The notes: a model not told the origin generated them from the letters alone. Counted from the stretch's first letter, positions 26,771-36,758 are shown. The stretch: DNA of 64,000 nucleotides from Rhizosphaericola mali (GCF_004337365.2 NZ_CP044016.1:4259507-4323506), one strand, 5' to 3'. A program made the numbers and translations.

Positions 26771-27388
26771 ATGAAAGGTATTATTGGAAAAAAATTGGGG
26801 ATGACCAGCATCTACGGACCAGAAGGCCGTCAGATTGCCGTTACCATCATTGAAGCTGGTCCCAATGTTGTAACTCAAGTTAAAACTAAAGACTCTGATG
26901 GTTACAACGCTTTACAACTTGCATTTGGTGACAAGAAAGAAAAAAATGCTACCAAAGCTGCTATCCAACACTTCGCAAAAGCCAACACTTCGGCTAAAAA
27001 AGTTGTAAAAGAATTTCGTGATTATTTTGAAGAAAAAACACTTGGTGATACTATCACAACTGAAATATTCGCAGAAGGCGAATCTGTTGACGTTGTAGGT
27101 ATATCCAAAGGTAAAGGATTTCAAGGTGTCGTTAAACGTCATGGATTCCATGGTGTAGGTGAAGCTACACACGGACAACATGATCGTGATCGTGCGCCTG
27201 GTTCTATTGGTGCATCATCTACTCCTTCTCGTGTATTGAAAGGTATGCGTATGGGCGGTCGTATGGGTAACGACAGAGTTAAAATGAAAGGCCTTAAAGT
27301 CGTAAAAATATTCCCTGAGAAAAATTATATCTTGGTAAGCGGATCAGTACCAGGTCATATTGGTTCTATCGTTTTCATCCAGAAATAA
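26771..27388 (+). CDS. rplC: Large ribosomal subunit protein uL3
   Basis: 205 residues. [20 protein letters not shown] and the loop [20 protein letters not shown] (which reaches toward the peptidyl transferase centre) identify L3; [20 protein letters not shown] follows. An early 50S assembly protein. The initiation codon lies 5 nt after the last small hairpin of the upstream spacer, so its translation could be controlled by that structure. Confidence 0.99.
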   Translation: MKGIIGKKLGMTSIYGPEGRQIAVTIIEAGPNVVTQVKTKDSDGYNALQLAFGDKKEKNATKAAIQHFAKANTSAKKVVKEFRDYFEEKTLGDTITTEIFAEGESVDVVGISKGKGFQGVVKRHGFHGVGEATHGQHDRDRAPGSIGASSTPSRVLKGMRMGGRMGNDRVKMKGLKVVKIFPEKNYILVSGSVPGHIGSIVFIQK

Positions 27389-27405
27389 TCTTAATCTGAA
27401 CAACA

Positions 27406-28041
27406 ATGCAATTAGAAGTTTTAAATACAAAAGGAATTACCACTGGTAGATCAGTTGAATTACCAGATGAAATATTCGCAGGCGAACCTAACGATCACGT
27501 AATATACTTGGCCGTTAAACAATATTTAGCTGCACAACGTCAAGGCACTCACAAAGTGAAAACACGTGCTGAAGTTAAAGGTTCTAGCAAAAAATTACAC
27601 AAACAAAAAGGTACTGGTGGTGCTCGTAAAGGTAACATCCGTAACCCTTTATATAAAGGTGGTGGTACTGTATTCGGTCCAAAACCTCACAGCTACACTT
27701 TCAAATTAAACAAGAAAGTTAAAGATTTAGCAAAAATTGGTGCGTTGACTTACAAAGCTAAAGATAGCGCAATCCTTGTAGTAGAAGACTTCAATTATGA
27801 AGCTCCAAAAACTAAACAATTTGTTGAATTAATTAACAATTTGAAAGTAGAAGGTAAAAAAGCATATTTCGTATTCGCAGGATATGATGAAAATGTTTAC
27901 TTAAGCATGCGCAACATCCCTACTATCTTAGGTTCTAGCCTAGCAGATATCAATACTTATGACATCATCAATTCAGATGTTTTAGTATTCGTAGAAAGCG
28001 CAGCAAAAGTATTTACTGAAGTTGAAGAAGCAGTAGCTTAA
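27406..28041 (+). CDS. rplD: Large ribosomal subunit protein uL4
   Basis: 211 residues. The tip loop KGSSKKLHKQKGTGGARKGN, followed by GGGTVFGPKPHSY, is the L4 extension lining the exit tunnel. In enterobacteria L4 also represses its own operon through the S10 leader; whether that happens here is unknown, but the structured spacer at 26491-26770 is an obvious candidate target. Confidence 0.99.
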   Translation: MQLEVLNTKGITTGRSVELPDEIFAGEPNDHVIYLAVKQYLAAQRQGTHKVKTRAEVKGSSKKLHKQKGTGGARKGNIRNPLYKGGGTVFGPKPHSYTFKLNKKVKDLAKIGALTYKAKDSAILVVEDFNYEAPKTKQFVELINNLKVEGKKAYFVFAGYDENVYLSMRNIPTILGSSLADINTYDIINSDVLVFVESAAKVFTEVEEAVA

Positions 28042-28066
28042 TTTACCATCTTTTAAAGCAATTAAA

Positions 28067-28366
28067 ATGAAAATTACTGATATTTTAATCAAGCCAATTC
28101 TTACAGAAAAAGCTAATGCTCAGCAAGAAACGCTTCGCAGATACGCTTTCAAAGTAAACAGAAAAGCAAATAAGCTTGAAATTAAATCTGCCGTTGAATC
28201 TTTCTACGGAGTGAATGTAATTGCTGTAAATACAGTAGTCGTTCCAGGAAAAAATAAAACACGTTACACAAAAGCTGGATTTATCAAAGGTGTAAAACCT
28301 GCATATAAAAAAGCTTATGTAACTGTAGCTGAAGGCGAAGCAATCGATCTTTACGCTAGCATTTAA
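28067..28366 (+). CDS. rplW: Large ribosomal subunit protein uL23
   Basis: 99 residues: ILIKPILTEKANAQQETLRR followed by YAFKVNRKANKLEIKSAVE and the NTVVVPGKNK loop. L23 sits at the exit-tunnel opening and is a docking point for trigger factor and SRP. It is 25 nt after rplD. Confidence 0.98.
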   Translation: MKITDILIKPILTEKANAQQETLRRYAFKVNRKANKLEIKSAVESFYGVNVIAVNTVVVPGKNKTRYTKAGFIKGVKPAYKKAYVTVAEGEAIDLYASI

Positions 28367-28421
28367 TTTAAACTGATTTTATAGTACGCGGAGCTGAAAA
28401 ATCTGCACAAAAGAATATAAA

Positions 28422-29258
28422 ATGGCATTAAAAAAATACAGACCAATGACAGCAGGTACCCGTTGGAAAATCGGGAATGCCTATGCTGAAATTACAACTA
28501 ACAAACCTGAAAAAAGTTTGTTAGCTCCAAAAAAGAAAACTGGTGGTCGTAACAGTTCCGGTCGTAGATCTATGCGCTATATCGGTGGCGGTCACAAACA
28601 ACATTATCGTATCATAGATTTCAAAAGAGACAAGAGAGAAATCGAAGCAAAAGTTGTATCTATTGAATACGATCCAAACCGTACAGCATTCATCGCATTG
28701 TTGGAATACACTGATGGTGAAAAAAGATATATCATTGCTCCTCAAGGTCTTCAAGTAGGTACTACTCTTATCGCAGGTGACGCAGTTGCTCCAGAATTGG
28801 GTAATGCTTTGAAATTGAAAAATATTCCTTTAGGTACTGTAGTTTATAATATCGAATTACAACCAGGAGCAGGTGCTAAATTGGCTAGAAGTGCAGGTGC
28901 TTCTGCTCAATTAGCTGGTAAAGAATCAAAATATGCGGTTATCAAAATGCCTTCTGGTGAGTTGAGACGTGTATTGATCGAATGTTATGCAACTGTTGGT
29001 ATTGCTTCCAATGGAGATCATCAATTGATCAAACAAGGTAAAGCAGGTGCTAACCGTTGGAAAGGTATCCGTCCTCGTGTTCGTGGTGTTGCCATGAACC
29101 CAGTAGATCACCCAATGGGTGGTGGTGAAGGTAAATCTTCAGGTGGACACCCTCGTAGCCGTACTGGTAAATATGCTAAAGGTGAAATTACTCGTAAGAA
29201 GAAAGGATCCGATAAGCTAATTATACAAAGAAGAAACGGTAAGAAATTAGCAAAATAA
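28422..29258 (+). CDS. rplB: Large ribosomal subunit protein uL2
   Basis: 278 residues, normal length. [20 protein letters not shown] near the N-terminus and the C-terminal [20 protein letters not shown] (containing the histidine near the peptidyl transferase centre) identify L2. It binds 23S rRNA and helps join the subunits. Confidence 0.99.
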   Translation: MALKKYRPMTAGTRWKIGNAYAEITTNKPEKSLLAPKKKTGGRNSSGRRSMRYIGGGHKQHYRIIDFKRDKREIEAKVVSIEYDPNRTAFIALLEYTDGEKRYIIAPQGLQVGTTLIAGDAVAPELGNALKLKNIPLGTVVYNIELQPGAGAKLARSAGASAQLAGKESKYAVIKMPSGELRRVLIECYATVGIASNGDHQLIKQGKAGANRWKGIRPRVRGVAMNPVDHPMGGGEGKSSGGHPRSRTGKYAKGEITRKKKGSDKLIIQRRNGKKLAK

Positions 29259-29324
29259 TTCAATCATTGTTAAAATTGCCCAATTTGAATAAGTTGGATA
29301 AATAAACAAAAAGCAAAATAGAAT

Positions 29325-29594
29325 ATGCCTCGTTCAATTAAAAAAGGTCCTTACATTGATTTTAACTTAGAAGCAAAAGTTATTGCAATCAACGAAGGAA
29401 CTGCAAAAAAATCTGTTATCAAGACTTGGAGCCGTAGATCTACTATTTCTCCTGACTTTGTAGGACACACATTTGCAGTACACAACGGCAACAAATTTAT
29501 TCCTGTATACGTTACAGAATTTATGGTTGGCCACAAATTAGGTGAATTTGCTCCAACAAGAAACTTCAGAGGTCACGCTGGTAGCAAAAAATAG
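29325..29594 (+). CDS. rpsS: Small ribosomal subunit protein uS19
   Basis: 89 residues beginning [19 protein letters not shown] and ending with the conserved [20 protein letters not shown]. It forms part of the 30S head with S13, contacting the A-site tRNA. Confidence 0.99.
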   Translation: MPRSIKKGPYIDFNLEAKVIAINEGTAKKSVIKTWSRRSTISPDFVGHTFAVHNGNKFIPVYVTEFMVGHKLGEFAPTRNFRGHAGSKK

Positions 29595-29639
29595 TTTTAA
29601 GTAAATCGCCTTTTTTAAGAAGGCATACAACTAAAGAAA

Positions 29640-29996
29640 ATGGAAGCAGTAGCTAAATTAAGAAATTATCCTACAGGTCCTCGCAAAATGCGTTTGTTGG
29701 CTGATGTAATCCGCGGAATGGAAGTGGAAAAAGCACTTAACATTTTGGAATTCCATCCTCAAACGAATTCAGTGCCTTTAGCAAAATTGCTAAAGAGTGC
29801 AATTGCCAATTGGGAACAAAAAAACAATGGTGAAAGCGCAGCTGATGCAAACCTTATTGTTAAAACTGTATTTGTAGATGGTGGTCGTACATTGAAACGT
29901 ATGCGTCCAGCACCTCAAGGTCGTGGTTACAGAGTACGTAAACGTAGCAACCACGTTACTTTAGCAGTAGACAAAAAAGCTGTAGATAATAAATAA
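29640..29996 (+). CDS. rplV: Large ribosomal subunit protein uL22
   Basis: 118 residues: [20 protein letters not shown] at the start and the tunnel hairpin [20 protein letters not shown] near the end, where macrolide-resistance mutations occur in other bacteria. No unusual residue stands out. Confidence 0.98.
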   Translation: MEAVAKLRNYPTGPRKMRLLADVIRGMEVEKALNILEFHPQTNSVPLAKLLKSAIANWEQKNNGESAADANLIVKTVFVDGGRTLKRMRPAPQGRGYRVRKRSNHVTLAVDKKAVDNK

Positions 29997-30053
29997 ATAA
30001 TTATAACCAGTGTGTATGTCACATGAGATACACACTATTATCAAACTTACGAA

Positions 30054-30812
30054 ATGGGTCAAAAAGCAAATCCAATTGGTAACAGGTTAGGTATCATCCG
30101 TGGATGGGAAAGTAACTGGTATGGTAGCAAAAAAGAATATGCTAACCGTTTGATCGAGGATAACAAAATCAGAAAATACCTTACTGCTCGTATCAGCAAA
30201 GGTGGTATCGCTAGAATTGTTATCGAACGTACTTTAGGTAAATTGATCGTTACTATACATACTTCTAAACCAGGTATTATCATTGGTAAAGGTGGTAGTG
30301 AAGTGGATCGTATCAAAGAAGAATTGAAAAAATTGACTGGCAAGTCTGATGTTCAAATCAACATTCTTGAAATACGTCGTCCAGAAACTGATGCAGCTAT
30401 CGTAGCAGATACAATCGCTCGTCAAATCGAAAACCGTATTAATTACAAACGTGCTATTAAAATGGCGATCGCTTCTGCATTACGTATGGGTGCTGAAGGT
30501 ATCAAAGTTAAAGTTGGCGGCCGTCTAGGTGGTGCTGAAATAGCTCGTCGCGAAGAAATTAAGCAAGGTCGTGTACCTCTACATACTTTCCGTATGGATA
30601 TTGATTATTCTAACGTATATGCAATGACTGTATATGGAAAAATCGGTATTAAAGTTTGGATTTGTAAAGGTGAAGTTCTTGGAAAAAGAGATTTAAACCC
30701 TAATATCTTAAGTGGTAAAGATGCTGCTAACGATAGAAGAGGTGGATTCGAAGATCGTCGCGGTAACAATGATCGCCGTGGTGATAGAAGAGAACGTAGA
30801 CATAACAATTAA
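30054..30812 (+). CDS. rpsC: Small ribosomal subunit protein uS3
   Basis: 252 residues. [20 protein letters not shown] and the KH domain [20 protein letters not shown] identify S3, which helps form the mRNA entry site and helicase. The C-terminus carries an Arg/Asp/Gly-rich tail with repeated DRRG units (about residues 230-250), an extension common in Bacteroidetes S3 proteins; it is low complexity, not a separate domain. Confidence 0.98.
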   Translation: MGQKANPIGNRLGIIRGWESNWYGSKKEYANRLIEDNKIRKYLTARISKGGIARIVIERTLGKLIVTIHTSKPGIIIGKGGSEVDRIKEELKKLTGKSDVQINILEIRRPETDAAIVADTIARQIENRINYKRAIKMAIASALRMGAEGIKVKVGGRLGGAEIARREEIKQGRVPLHTFRMDIDYSNVYAMTVYGKIGIKVWICKGEVLGKRDLNPNILSGKDAANDRRGGFEDRRGNNDRRGDRRERRHNN

Positions 30813-30818
30813 TATCTG

Positions 30819-30894
30819 ATTCAGTCGAAAGACTGGATTATGAAATTAAATATTACTTAATCGAACGTATTAAAATGTCTTTTTCATTAAAGAC
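30819..30894 (+). other. Two hairpins in the rpsC-rplP spacer
   Basis: The first (30819-30838) is an 8-bp stem capped by a GAAA tetraloop: ATTCAGTC, GAAA, GACTGGAT with one wobble pair. The second (30877-30894) is GTCTTT/AAAGAC with a 6-nt loop and ends 2 nt before the Shine-Dalgarno of rplP. They could gate access to that site. Confidence 0.6.
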
Positions 30895-30896
30895 TA

Positions 30897-30903
30897 AGGA
30901 GGG
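30897..30903 (+). promoter_or_regulatory. Strong Shine-Dalgarno of rplP
   Basis: AGGAGGG ends 6 nt before the rplP ATG at 30910. Most genes in this window lack any such motif, as is usual in Bacteroidetes. Confidence 0.8.
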
Positions 30904-30909
30904 CTAATA

Positions 30910-31332
30910 ATGTTACAGCCAAAAAGAACAAAACACAGAAAATCACAAAAAGGACATCCTCGCAATGTTACCAAGAGAGGAGCTACCATCGAATTTGGTT
31001 CTTATGCCTTAAAAGCAATTGAGCCAATTTGGATGAATAACCGTCAATTGGAGGCAGCTCGTCAGTCTTTGACACGTGCTATGAACCGTGAAGGTAACGT
31101 TTGGATTAGAATATTTCCTGATAAACCTATTACTCGTAAACCAGCTGCGGTACGTATGGGTAAAGGTAAAGGTAACCCTGAATTTTGGGCTGCTGTAGTC
31201 GATCCAGGTCGTATCATATTTGAAGTGGATGGCGTATCTCTTGAGGTAGCTAAAGAAGCTTTCAGATTAGCTTCTCAAAAACTTCCAATTAAAACCAAAA
31301 TGGTTATTAGAAGAGACTTGGTAACTGATTAA
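30910..31332 (+). CDS. rplP: Large ribosomal subunit protein uL16
   Basis: 140 residues: [19 protein letters not shown], then [20 protein letters not shown] (the loop that contacts tRNA in the A site). It is one of few genes here with a good Shine-Dalgarno (30897-30903), preceded by two hairpins. Confidence 0.98.
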   Translation: MLQPKRTKHRKSQKGHPRNVTKRGATIEFGSYALKAIEPIWMNNRQLEAARQSLTRAMNREGNVWIRIFPDKPITRKPAAVRMGKGKGNPEFWAAVVDPGRIIFEVDGVSLEVAKEAFRLASQKLPIKTKMVIRRDLVTD

Positions 31333-31391
31333 TAAAAAAGTTCATTTACCCTCAAAAGTAAGTGACAGAACAATATTCAAATATAAATACC

Positions 31392-31601
31392 ATGGCAAAT
31401 AAAGCTGTAGAATTTAATAAAAGCCTTCAAGGATTAAGCGCTGAAGATTTGAATGCAAGACTTGTTGAAGAAGAATTGCGTTTGAAAAAAGTAGAATTTG
31501 CACATGCAATTTCTCCTTTGGAAAATCCAATGACGATCCGTAGCCTTAGAAGGGATATTGCCCGTATAAAAACTGCCTTGGCTGCGAAGTCAAAAGCTTA
31601 A
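31392..31601 (+). CDS. rpmC: Large ribosomal subunit protein uL29
   Basis: 69 residues from the ATG at 31392 (MANKAVEFNKSLQGLSAEDL). A GTG at 31362 is in frame but would add ten non-conserved residues, so the ATG is preferred. The C-terminal half MTIRSLRRDIARIKTALAAK is the second L29 helix. L29 sits beside L23 at the tunnel exit. Confidence 0.95.
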   Translation: MANKAVEFNKSLQGLSAEDLNARLVEEELRLKKVEFAHAISPLENPMTIRSLRRDIARIKTALAAKSKA

Positions 31602-31614
31602 TTTTAAAGAAGAA

Positions 31615-31636
31615 CGAGCGCATTTTTCTGCGCTTG
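31615..31636 (+). other. Hairpin in the rpmC-rpsQ spacer
   Basis: AGCGCA (31617-31622) pairs with TGCGCT (31629-31634) around a T-rich 6-nt loop, extendable to 8 bp with one wobble. It has no T-tail and is unlikely to terminate. Confidence 0.5.
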
Positions 31637-31691
31637 CATAGGCAAAGAAAAAATAGTGCTCGACAGAGCGTAAAGCTTAAAATATAGTATA

Positions 31692-31949
31692 ATGGCTGAA
31701 AGAAATTTGCGTAAAACAAGAATAGGTGTTGTTAGCAGCAACAAAATGACAAAATCAATCACAGTTGCTGTTGAAAGAAAAGTAAAACACCCTATTTATG
31801 GTAAGTTCCTTAAAAAAACTACCAAATTCCATGCTCACGATGAAAACAATGAATGTAACATCGGAGATACTGTAAAGATCATGGAAACTCGTCCTCTTTC
31901 TAAAACGAAACGTTGGAGATTGGTGGAAATCGTTGAAAAAGCTAAATAG
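31692..31949 (+). CDS. rpsQ: Small ribosomal subunit protein uS17
   Basis: 85 residues: [20 protein letters not shown] and [13 protein letters not shown], then [20 protein letters not shown]. This OB-fold protein binds 16S rRNA early in 30S assembly. Confidence 0.98.
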   Translation: MAERNLRKTRIGVVSSNKMTKSITVAVERKVKHPIYGKFLKKTTKFHAHDENNECNIGDTVKIMETRPLSKTKRWRLVEIVEKAK

Positions 31950-32057
31950 TTTTTACAACACATGCTGTTGCAGATTCAAATACATTGTGACAGCCTCTGA
32001 ATAAAGTTAATCATTGCTCGACGATACATAGTATCAGAGAGCTAAAAGTAAAATAAA

Positions 32058-32426
32058 ATGATTCAGCAAGAAAGTAGGCTAAATGTAGCCGACAATAGTG
32101 GAGCAAAAGAAGTACTTTGTATTCGTGTTCTTGGCAACTCTGGTCAAGATTATGCTCATATTGGAGACAAAATAGTTGTTACTATTAAGTCTGCTATACC
32201 AGCAGGTAACGTAAAAAAAGGTACTGTTTCCAAAGCTGTAATTGTACGTACCAAAAACAAATTGCGTCGTAAAGATGGATCTTATATCCGTTTCGATGAC
32301 AATGCAGTAGTATTATTGAATGCTTCTGATGAACCTCGTGGTACACGTATCTTCGGACCAGTAGCGCGTGAATTGCGTGATAAAGGTTATATGAAGATTA
32401 TATCTTTGGCTCCAGAAGTATTGTAG
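32058..32426 (+). CDS. rplN: Large ribosomal subunit protein uL14
   Basis: 122 residues: [39 protein letters not shown] (starting VIVR) and [21 protein letters not shown]14 helps form intersubunit bridge contacts and is the binding site of RsfS. The 108-nt spacer before it contains no obvious strong hairpin. Confidence 0.98.
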   Translation: MIQQESRLNVADNSGAKEVLCIRVLGNSGQDYAHIGDKIVVTIKSAIPAGNVKKGTVSKAVIVRTKNKLRRKDGSYIRFDDNAVVLLNASDEPRGTRIFGPVARELRDKGYMKIISLAPEVL

Positions 32427-32492
32427 TATCAATGAAACTACGCTAAATAATATTTTTCATTTTTTTAAATTATCCCATAAGGGATCCAGGGT

Positions 32493-32831
32493 ATGAGTAA
32501 TAGATTTAAACCCAAATACAATATAAAAAAAGGCGATCAAGTTGTAATCATCGCAGGTGATGATAAAGATTTGAAAAAACCACGTACTGTATTGGAAGTA
32601 ATTTTGGATAAAGGTCGTGTATTAGTTGAAGGAGCTAATATCGTAACTAAACATACTAAACCTTCTGCTCAAAATACTAAAGGTGGTATTGTAAAAGTAG
32701 AAGCTCCAATTGCCATCAGCAATGTCCAACTGTGGGATGCTAAAGCTGGTGCTCCGACTAAAGTTAAACGTACACGCCAAGACGGTAAAGTAATTCGTAT
32801 TTCTAAAAAATCAGGGGAGGCTATAAAATAA
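32493..32831 (+). CDS. rplX: Large ribosomal subunit protein uL24
   Basis: 112 residues with the KOW motif [20 protein letters not shown] and [21 protein letters not shown]24 starts 50S assembly near the tunnel exit. Its stop codon overlaps the rplE start (TAATG), implying translational coupling. Confidence 0.98.
   Translation: MSNRFKPKYNIKKGDQVVIIAGDDKDLKKPRTVLEVILDKGRVLVEGANIVTKHTKPSAQNTKGGIVKVEAPIAISNVQLWDAKAGAPTKVKRTRQDGKVIRISKKSGEAIK
32814..32820 (+). promoter_or_regulatory. Strong Shine-Dalgarno of rplE
   Basis: GGGGAGG near the 3' end of rplX lies 10 nt before the rplE ATG at 32831 and forms the binding site for coupled re-initiation. Confidence 0.75.
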
Positions 32832-33406
32832 TGAGTACTGTAACTTACATTCCAAGGTTAGCAACTAAGTACAAAAATGAAGTTGTACCTGCCTTGGCTA
32901 AAAAATTCGAATACAAAAGCACCATGCAGGTTCCTAAATTGGAAAAAATCTGTATTAATCGTGGTGTTAATGGTGCAGTGGCTGATAAGAAATTAGTAGA
33001 AGTTTCTGTAGAAGAATTGACTTCTATTTCTGGTCAAAAAGCTGTACAAACTTTAAGTAAAAAAGATATTTCTAACTTTAAATTACGTAAAGGAATGCCA
33101 ATCGGCGCTCGTGTAACTTTACGTGGCGTTAAGATGTATGAGTTCTTAGATCGTTTGATCTCTGTAGCTTTACCTCGTGTACGTGATTTTAAAGGTGTGA
33201 GTGATAAAGCATTCGACGGTAGAGGTAACTATACACTTGGTGTTACTGAACAAATCATTTTCCCAGAAATTGATATTGATAAAGTAACTAAGATTTCTGG
33301 TATGGATATCACTTTCGTTACTTCTGCTGCAAATAACGAAGAAGCATACGAATTGCTTAAAGCATTAGGTATGCCATTCAAAAATGCAAAGAAAGATAAC
33401 AATTAA
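32831..33406 (+). CDS. rplE: Large ribosomal subunit protein uL5
   Basis: 191 residues: [40 protein letters not shown] and [13 protein letters not shown] are L5 signatures. It binds 5S rRNA in the central protuberance. The start overlaps the rplX stop by one base. Confidence 0.99.
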   Translation: MSTVTYIPRLATKYKNEVVPALAKKFEYKSTMQVPKLEKICINRGVNGAVADKKLVEVSVEELTSISGQKAVQTLSKKDISNFKLRKGMPIGARVTLRGVKMYEFLDRLISVALPRVRDFKGVSDKAFDGRGNYTLGVTEQIIFPEIDIDKVTKISGMDITFVTSAANNEEAYELLKALGMPFKNAKKDNN

Positions 33407-33420
33407 TCATTTCATTTATT

Positions 33421-33439
33421 AGTGCCTTTCAAGGGCACT
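33421..33439 (+). other. Hairpin in the rplE-rpsN spacer
   Basis: AGTGCC (33421-33426) pairs with GGCACT (33434-33439) around TTTCAAG. No T-run follows. Confidence 0.5.
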
Positions 33440-33466
33440 GATAATATTTAAATAGTGTAATTTATT

Positions 33467-33736
33467 ATGGCTAGAAAATCAATTATCGCCAGACAAAAGA
33501 AAAGAGAAGAACTTGTAGCTAAGTTTGCTGATAAACGTGCAGCTCTTAAAGAAGCAGGTGATTACGCAGCTTTGGACAAATTACCTCGTAATGCGTCTCC
33601 AGTAAGATTGAAAAATCGTTGTCAATTGACTGGTCGTCCAAAAGGATATATGCGTTATTTTGGCTTAGCTCGTGTTATGTTCCGTGACATGGCTCTAGAT
33701 GGTAAAATCCCAGGCGTTAAAAAAGCAAGCTGGTAA
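33467..33736 (+). CDS. rpsN: Small ribosomal subunit protein uS14 (zinc-free form)
   Basis: 89 residues, the long zinc-free S14: [20 protein letters not shown] at the start, [20 protein letters not shown] at the C-terminus. The CxxC...CxxC zinc motif of the short paralogue is absent (only one Cys), so function does not depend on zinc supply. Confidence 0.98.
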   Translation: MARKSIIARQKKREELVAKFADKRAALKEAGDYAALDKLPRNASPVRLKNRCQLTGRPKGYMRYFGLARVMFRDMALDGKIPGVKKASW

Positions 33737-33796
33737 GCTATCTTTTGAAAGATATTTCTTTCTTCATTTTTTTATTAAATTTTTATTTCCAAAATT

Positions 33797-33819
33797 CCTT
33801 CTTAAGGAAGGTTAGGAGG
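33797..33819 (+). promoter_or_regulatory. Hairpin and Shine-Dalgarno of rpsH
   Basis: CCTTC/GAAGG (33797-33801 with 33807-33811) forms a small stem directly before AGGAGG (33814-33819), which lies 8 nt before the rpsH ATG at 33828. The spacing is optimal for classical initiation. Confidence 0.75.
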
Positions 33820-33827
33820 TTTATTAT

Positions 33828-34229
33828 ATGTTAACTACAGATCCAATTGCTGATTTCCTTACTAGAATACGTAATGCTCAAATGGCAGGCCACCGTATTG
33901 TAGAAATTCCAGCGTCTAATCTAAAAAAACGTATTACTGAGATTTTGTATGATCAAGGTTACATTTTGAAATACAAATTCGAAGACGACAGCAAACAAGG
34001 TTTGATCAAAATCGCGTTGAAATATGACGTAGATACTAAACAACCTGCTATCAGAGTTTTAGAAAGAATCAGCCGTCCAGGTTTACGTCAATATTCTAAA
34101 CCAGCTGATTTCAAAGCTGTTTTCAATGGTTTAGGTATCGCTATCATCTCTACATCTAAAGGTGTGATGACTGACAAGCAAGCAAAAAAAGAAAATGTTG
34201 GTGGTGAGGTTTTGTGCCGCATTTATTAA
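33828..34229 (+). CDS. rpsH: Small ribosomal subunit protein uS8
   Basis: 133 residues: TDPIADFLTRIRNAQMAGHR and the C-terminal IAIISTSKGVMTDKQAKKEN then GGEVLCRIY. S8 is a primary 16S rRNA binder and in E. coli represses the spc operon. It has one of the few strong Shine-Dalgarno sequences in the window, which fits a regulated gene (inference). Confidence 0.99.
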   Translation: MLTTDPIADFLTRIRNAQMAGHRIVEIPASNLKKRITEILYDQGYILKYKFEDDSKQGLIKIALKYDVDTKQPAIRVLERISRPGLRQYSKPADFKAVFNGLGIAIISTSKGVMTDKQAKKENVGGEVLCRIY

Positions 34230-34243
34230 TATTTTATTTATAT

Positions 34244-34264
34244 GCGAAGATCTTGTATCTTCGC
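34244..34264 (+). other. Hairpin in the rpsH-rplF spacer
   Basis: A perfect 8-bp stem GCGAAGAT/ATCTTCGC with a 5-nt loop, 14 nt after the rpsH stop. Further on, AACTCC (from 34274) could pair with GGAGTT (near 34317), so the 121-nt spacer may fold as a two-domain structure. Confidence 0.6.
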
Positions 34265-34350
34265 GCGCTCAAAAACTCCTGATACATTAAGGTGGACATA
34301 CACATCTGATCGGTTGGGAGTTATTTTTAAATATATAAAACATATATTGT

Positions 34351-34905
34351 ATGTCTCGTATTGGTAGAAGTCCAATCGCGCTTGCAAAAGGCGTGACTGT
34401 GAATGTTGCTAAAGATAACACAATCACAGTAAAAGGTCCAAAAGGTGAATTGATTCAAACTGTTGATAGCGATATCACGGTAGAAGTTAAAGATGAGCAT
34501 ATCTATCTAACTCGTCCTACTGATCAAATTCGTCATCGTGCATTGCATGGCTTATATCGTGCATTGTTGCATAACATGGTAGTAGGTGTATCTGAAGGTT
34601 ATACAAAACAATTGGAATTGGTCGGTGTAGGTTATAAAGCCGCTAACCAAGGTAATGTTTTGGATTTATCTTTAGGTTATTCTCACAACATCATCATTGA
34701 TGTTCCTAGTGAATTGAAAGTAACTACTCTTACTGAAAAAGGTAAAAATCCTTTGATTACATTAGAAAGTTATGATAAACAATTATTAGGTCAGGTCGCT
34801 GCTAAGATCCGTAGTCTTCGTAAACCAGAACCTTACAAAGGAAAAGGTGTTAAATACGTGGGTGAATTTATCCGTCGTAAAGCTGGTAAAGCTGCTGGTA
34901 AATAA
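34351..34905 (+). CDS. rplF: Large ribosomal subunit protein uL6
   Basis: 184 residues: MSRIGRSPIALAKGVTVNV, LVGVGYKAANQGNVLDLSLG and the C-terminal RKPEPYKGKGVKYVGEFIRR followed by KAGKAAGK. L6 sits near the factor-binding centre of the 50S subunit. Confidence 0.99.
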   Translation: MSRIGRSPIALAKGVTVNVAKDNTITVKGPKGELIQTVDSDITVEVKDEHIYLTRPTDQIRHRALHGLYRALLHNMVVGVSEGYTKQLELVGVGYKAANQGNVLDLSLGYSHNIIIDVPSELKVTTLTEKGKNPLITLESYDKQLLGQVAAKIRSLRKPEPYKGKGVKYVGEFIRRKAGKAAGK

Positions 34906-34919
34906 TTTTAAAAATAGAT

Positions 34920-34941
34920 GCTTACGGCAACTTCCGTAAGC
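34920..34941 (+). other. Hairpin in the rplF-rplR spacer
   Basis: GCTTACGG/CCGTAAGC, a perfect 8-bp stem with a 6-nt loop, occupies most of the 51-nt spacer before rplR. The in-frame ATG at 34918 would place this hairpin inside the coding sequence, which argues for the later ATG. Confidence 0.65.
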
Positions 34942-34956
34942 TTTAAATATAGCATA

Positions 34957-35307
34957 ATGGCAAAAATTTCTAATAAACAAAAGATTCGTTACCGTATCCG
35001 CACTAAAATTAGCGGTACTGCAACAAGACCTCGTTTGGCTGTTTTTCGTAGTAATTCTGATATTTATCTTCAATTGATTAATGATGAAGAAGGGATCACT
35101 ATCGCTGCTGCATCTACAAGAGATAAAGATATCGCTGCTCAAAAAGTAACTAAAAGCGAAAAATCTAAATTGGCTGGTGCTGCGATCGCTCGTAAAGCAA
35201 CAGAAATTGGAATCGGTTCTATAGTTTTTGATCGTGGTGGTAATTTATATCACGGACGTGTTAAAGCTGTAGGTGATGGAGCTCGTGAAGGCGGTCTTCA
35301 ATTCTAA
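34957..35307 (+). CDS. rplR: Large ribosomal subunit protein uL18
   Basis: 116 residues from the ATG at 34957 ([20 protein letters not shown]). An ATG at 34918 is in frame but adds 13 residues not expected in L18. [20 protein letters not shown] and [20 protein letters not shown] are conserved. L18 binds 5S rRNA with L5. Confidence 0.97.
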   Translation: MAKISNKQKIRYRIRTKISGTATRPRLAVFRSNSDIYLQLINDEEGITIAAASTRDKDIAAQKVTKSEKSKLAGAAIARKATEIGIGSIVFDRGGNLYHGRVKAVGDGAREGGLQF

Positions 35308-35406
35308 AATATTTCATTTTTGATTTACGATTATCCTAGTCGTGAATCTGGAAGTAAACATTCCACATGATAGTGGATAATTCGTATATCGTAATCGTAT
35401 TAAGAA

Positions 35407-35928
35407 ATGTCTAAAGTAAACGAAAATAAAATAAAAACTACAGGCGATTTGGAATTGAAAGAGAAAGTAGTTTCCATCAATCGTGTAGTAAAAACAACTA
35501 AAGGTGGTCGTACATTTTCCTTCTCTGCATTAGTAGTAGTAGGTAATGGTAACGGTATTGTTGGTCAAGGTCTTGGTAAAGCTAAAGAAGTTCAAGAAGC
35601 TATTACTAAAGGTATTGATGATGCAAAGAAAAGCCTTATTAAAGTACCTGTACGTGGTGGTACTATCCCTCACGAACAATTAGCTAAATCTGGTGCTGCG
35701 AAAGTATTGGTTAAACCAGCTGCAACTGGTACCGGTGTAATCGCAGGAGGTAGCATGCGTGCCGTTTTGGAAAGCGCAGGTGTTACTGACGTATTGGCTA
35801 AAAGCTTAGGGTCTGCTAATCCTCAAAACGTGGTTAAAGCTACGATCAATGCATTAGCTCTTTTGCGCGAACCAATCCAAATTGCTAAAAAACGTAACAT
35901 TAAATTGAGCAAAGTATTTAACGGATAA
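35407..35928 (+). CDS. rpsE: Small ribosomal subunit protein uS5
   Basis: 173 residues: the double-stranded RNA-binding region [20 protein letters not shown] and [19 protein letters not shown], then the [19 protein letters not shown] loop. S5 lines the mRNA entry tunnel and affects accuracy. Confidence 0.99.
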   Translation: MSKVNENKIKTTGDLELKEKVVSINRVVKTTKGGRTFSFSALVVVGNGNGIVGQGLGKAKEVQEAITKGIDDAKKSLIKVPVRGGTIPHEQLAKSGAAKVLVKPAATGTGVIAGGSMRAVLESAGVTDVLAKSLGSANPQNVVKATINALALLREPIQIAKKRNIKLSKVFNG

Positions 35929-35995
35929 TTTATTCTGTTGTAATATTTTACTTTATTTATAACAATATTCATACACCCTTCCAAAAGGTAACTAT

Positions 35996-36181
35996 ATGGC
36001 AAAGATTAAAGTAACTCAGGTTAAGAGCGGTATCGATCGTCCTGAGCGTCAAAAAAGAACTTTGAAGGCTTTAGGTCTTAAAAAACTTAACGCTTCTAAA
36101 GAAATTGAAGCTACTCCTCAAATTTTAGGTATGGTTAACGCAGTTAGCCATCTTGTAAAAGTTGAAAATATTGGAGAATAA
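35996..36181 (+). CDS. rpmD: Large ribosomal subunit protein uL30
   Basis: 61 residues: MAKIKVTQVKSGIDRPERQK and TLKALGLKKLNASKE match L30. It is followed by a terminator-like hairpin before rplO. Confidence 0.95.
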   Translation: MAKIKVTQVKSGIDRPERQKRTLKALGLKKLNASKEIEATPQILGMVNAVSHLVKVENIGE

Positions 36182-36202
36182 GTTTCTTTAAATGTTTTTT
36201 AT

Positions 36203-36234
36203 AGCTAATATGCATTTTTTGCGTATTAGCTTTT
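36203..36234 (+). terminator. Terminator-like hairpin between rpmD and rplO
   Basis: An 11-bp stem (36203-36213 with 36221-36231, one wobble; arm AGCTAATATGC) with an A/T-rich 7-nt loop, followed by TTTT. A second small stem GGGGA/TCCCC lies at 36260-36272 just before rplO. In the middle of an operon this suggests partial termination or an attenuator. Confidence 0.5.
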
Positions 36235-36291
36235 CTAGTTTTATATTTTTTAATCGCGAGGGGAGATTCCCCGTTAGTAAAAATCAAGGTA

Positions 36292-36741
36292 ATGAAATTA
36301 CACAATTTACAACCTGCAAAAGGTTCAATCCAAAAGAAAAAACGTTTAGGTAAAGGTGAAGCATCTGGTAAAGGTGGTACATCTACGAAAGGTAACAAAG
36401 GTGCACAAAGCCACGCTAGCTGGAAAATCAAAATTGGTTTCGAAGGTGGTCAAATGCCAATCCAACGTCGTACACCAAAACGTGGTTTCAAAAATCCAAA
36501 TCATATTGAGTATAAAGTGTTCAACTTATCTCAAATTGAATCTTTGGTTGAAAAATATGGAATTAAAGAATTCACTTTGGACAACTTGTATGCTAATGCA
36601 TTAATTAGCCGTACTGACAAAGTTAAAATTCTTGCAAACGGAGAAATCGCTTCTGCAGTAACCTTCAAAGTACACGCAGCAAGTGAAAAAGCTAAAGCAG
36701 CTGTTGAAGCAGCTGGAGGAAGTATTGAAATTATTAAATAA
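36292..36741 (+). CDS. rplO: Large ribosomal subunit protein uL15
   Basis: 149 residues: MKLHNLQPAKGSIQKKKRLG, GKGGTSTKGNKGAQSH and GFEGGQMPIQRRTPKRGFKN. L15 is a late 50S assembly protein. It is flanked by terminator-like hairpins on both sides. Confidence 0.98.
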   Translation: MKLHNLQPAKGSIQKKKRLGKGEASGKGGTSTKGNKGAQSHASWKIKIGFEGGQMPIQRRTPKRGFKNPNHIEYKVFNLSQIESLVEKYGIKEFTLDNLYANALISRTDKVKILANGEIASAVTFKVHAASEKAKAAVEAAGGSIEIIK

Positions 36742-36758
36742 TTTTTCCGATATTCGCC

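Noticed and set aside
30730-30812. DRRG repeats at the 3' end of rpsC as a possible DNA repeat
   Set aside because: They are a protein low-complexity tail common in S3 of this phylum; the codons vary and no DNA-level repeat stands out.
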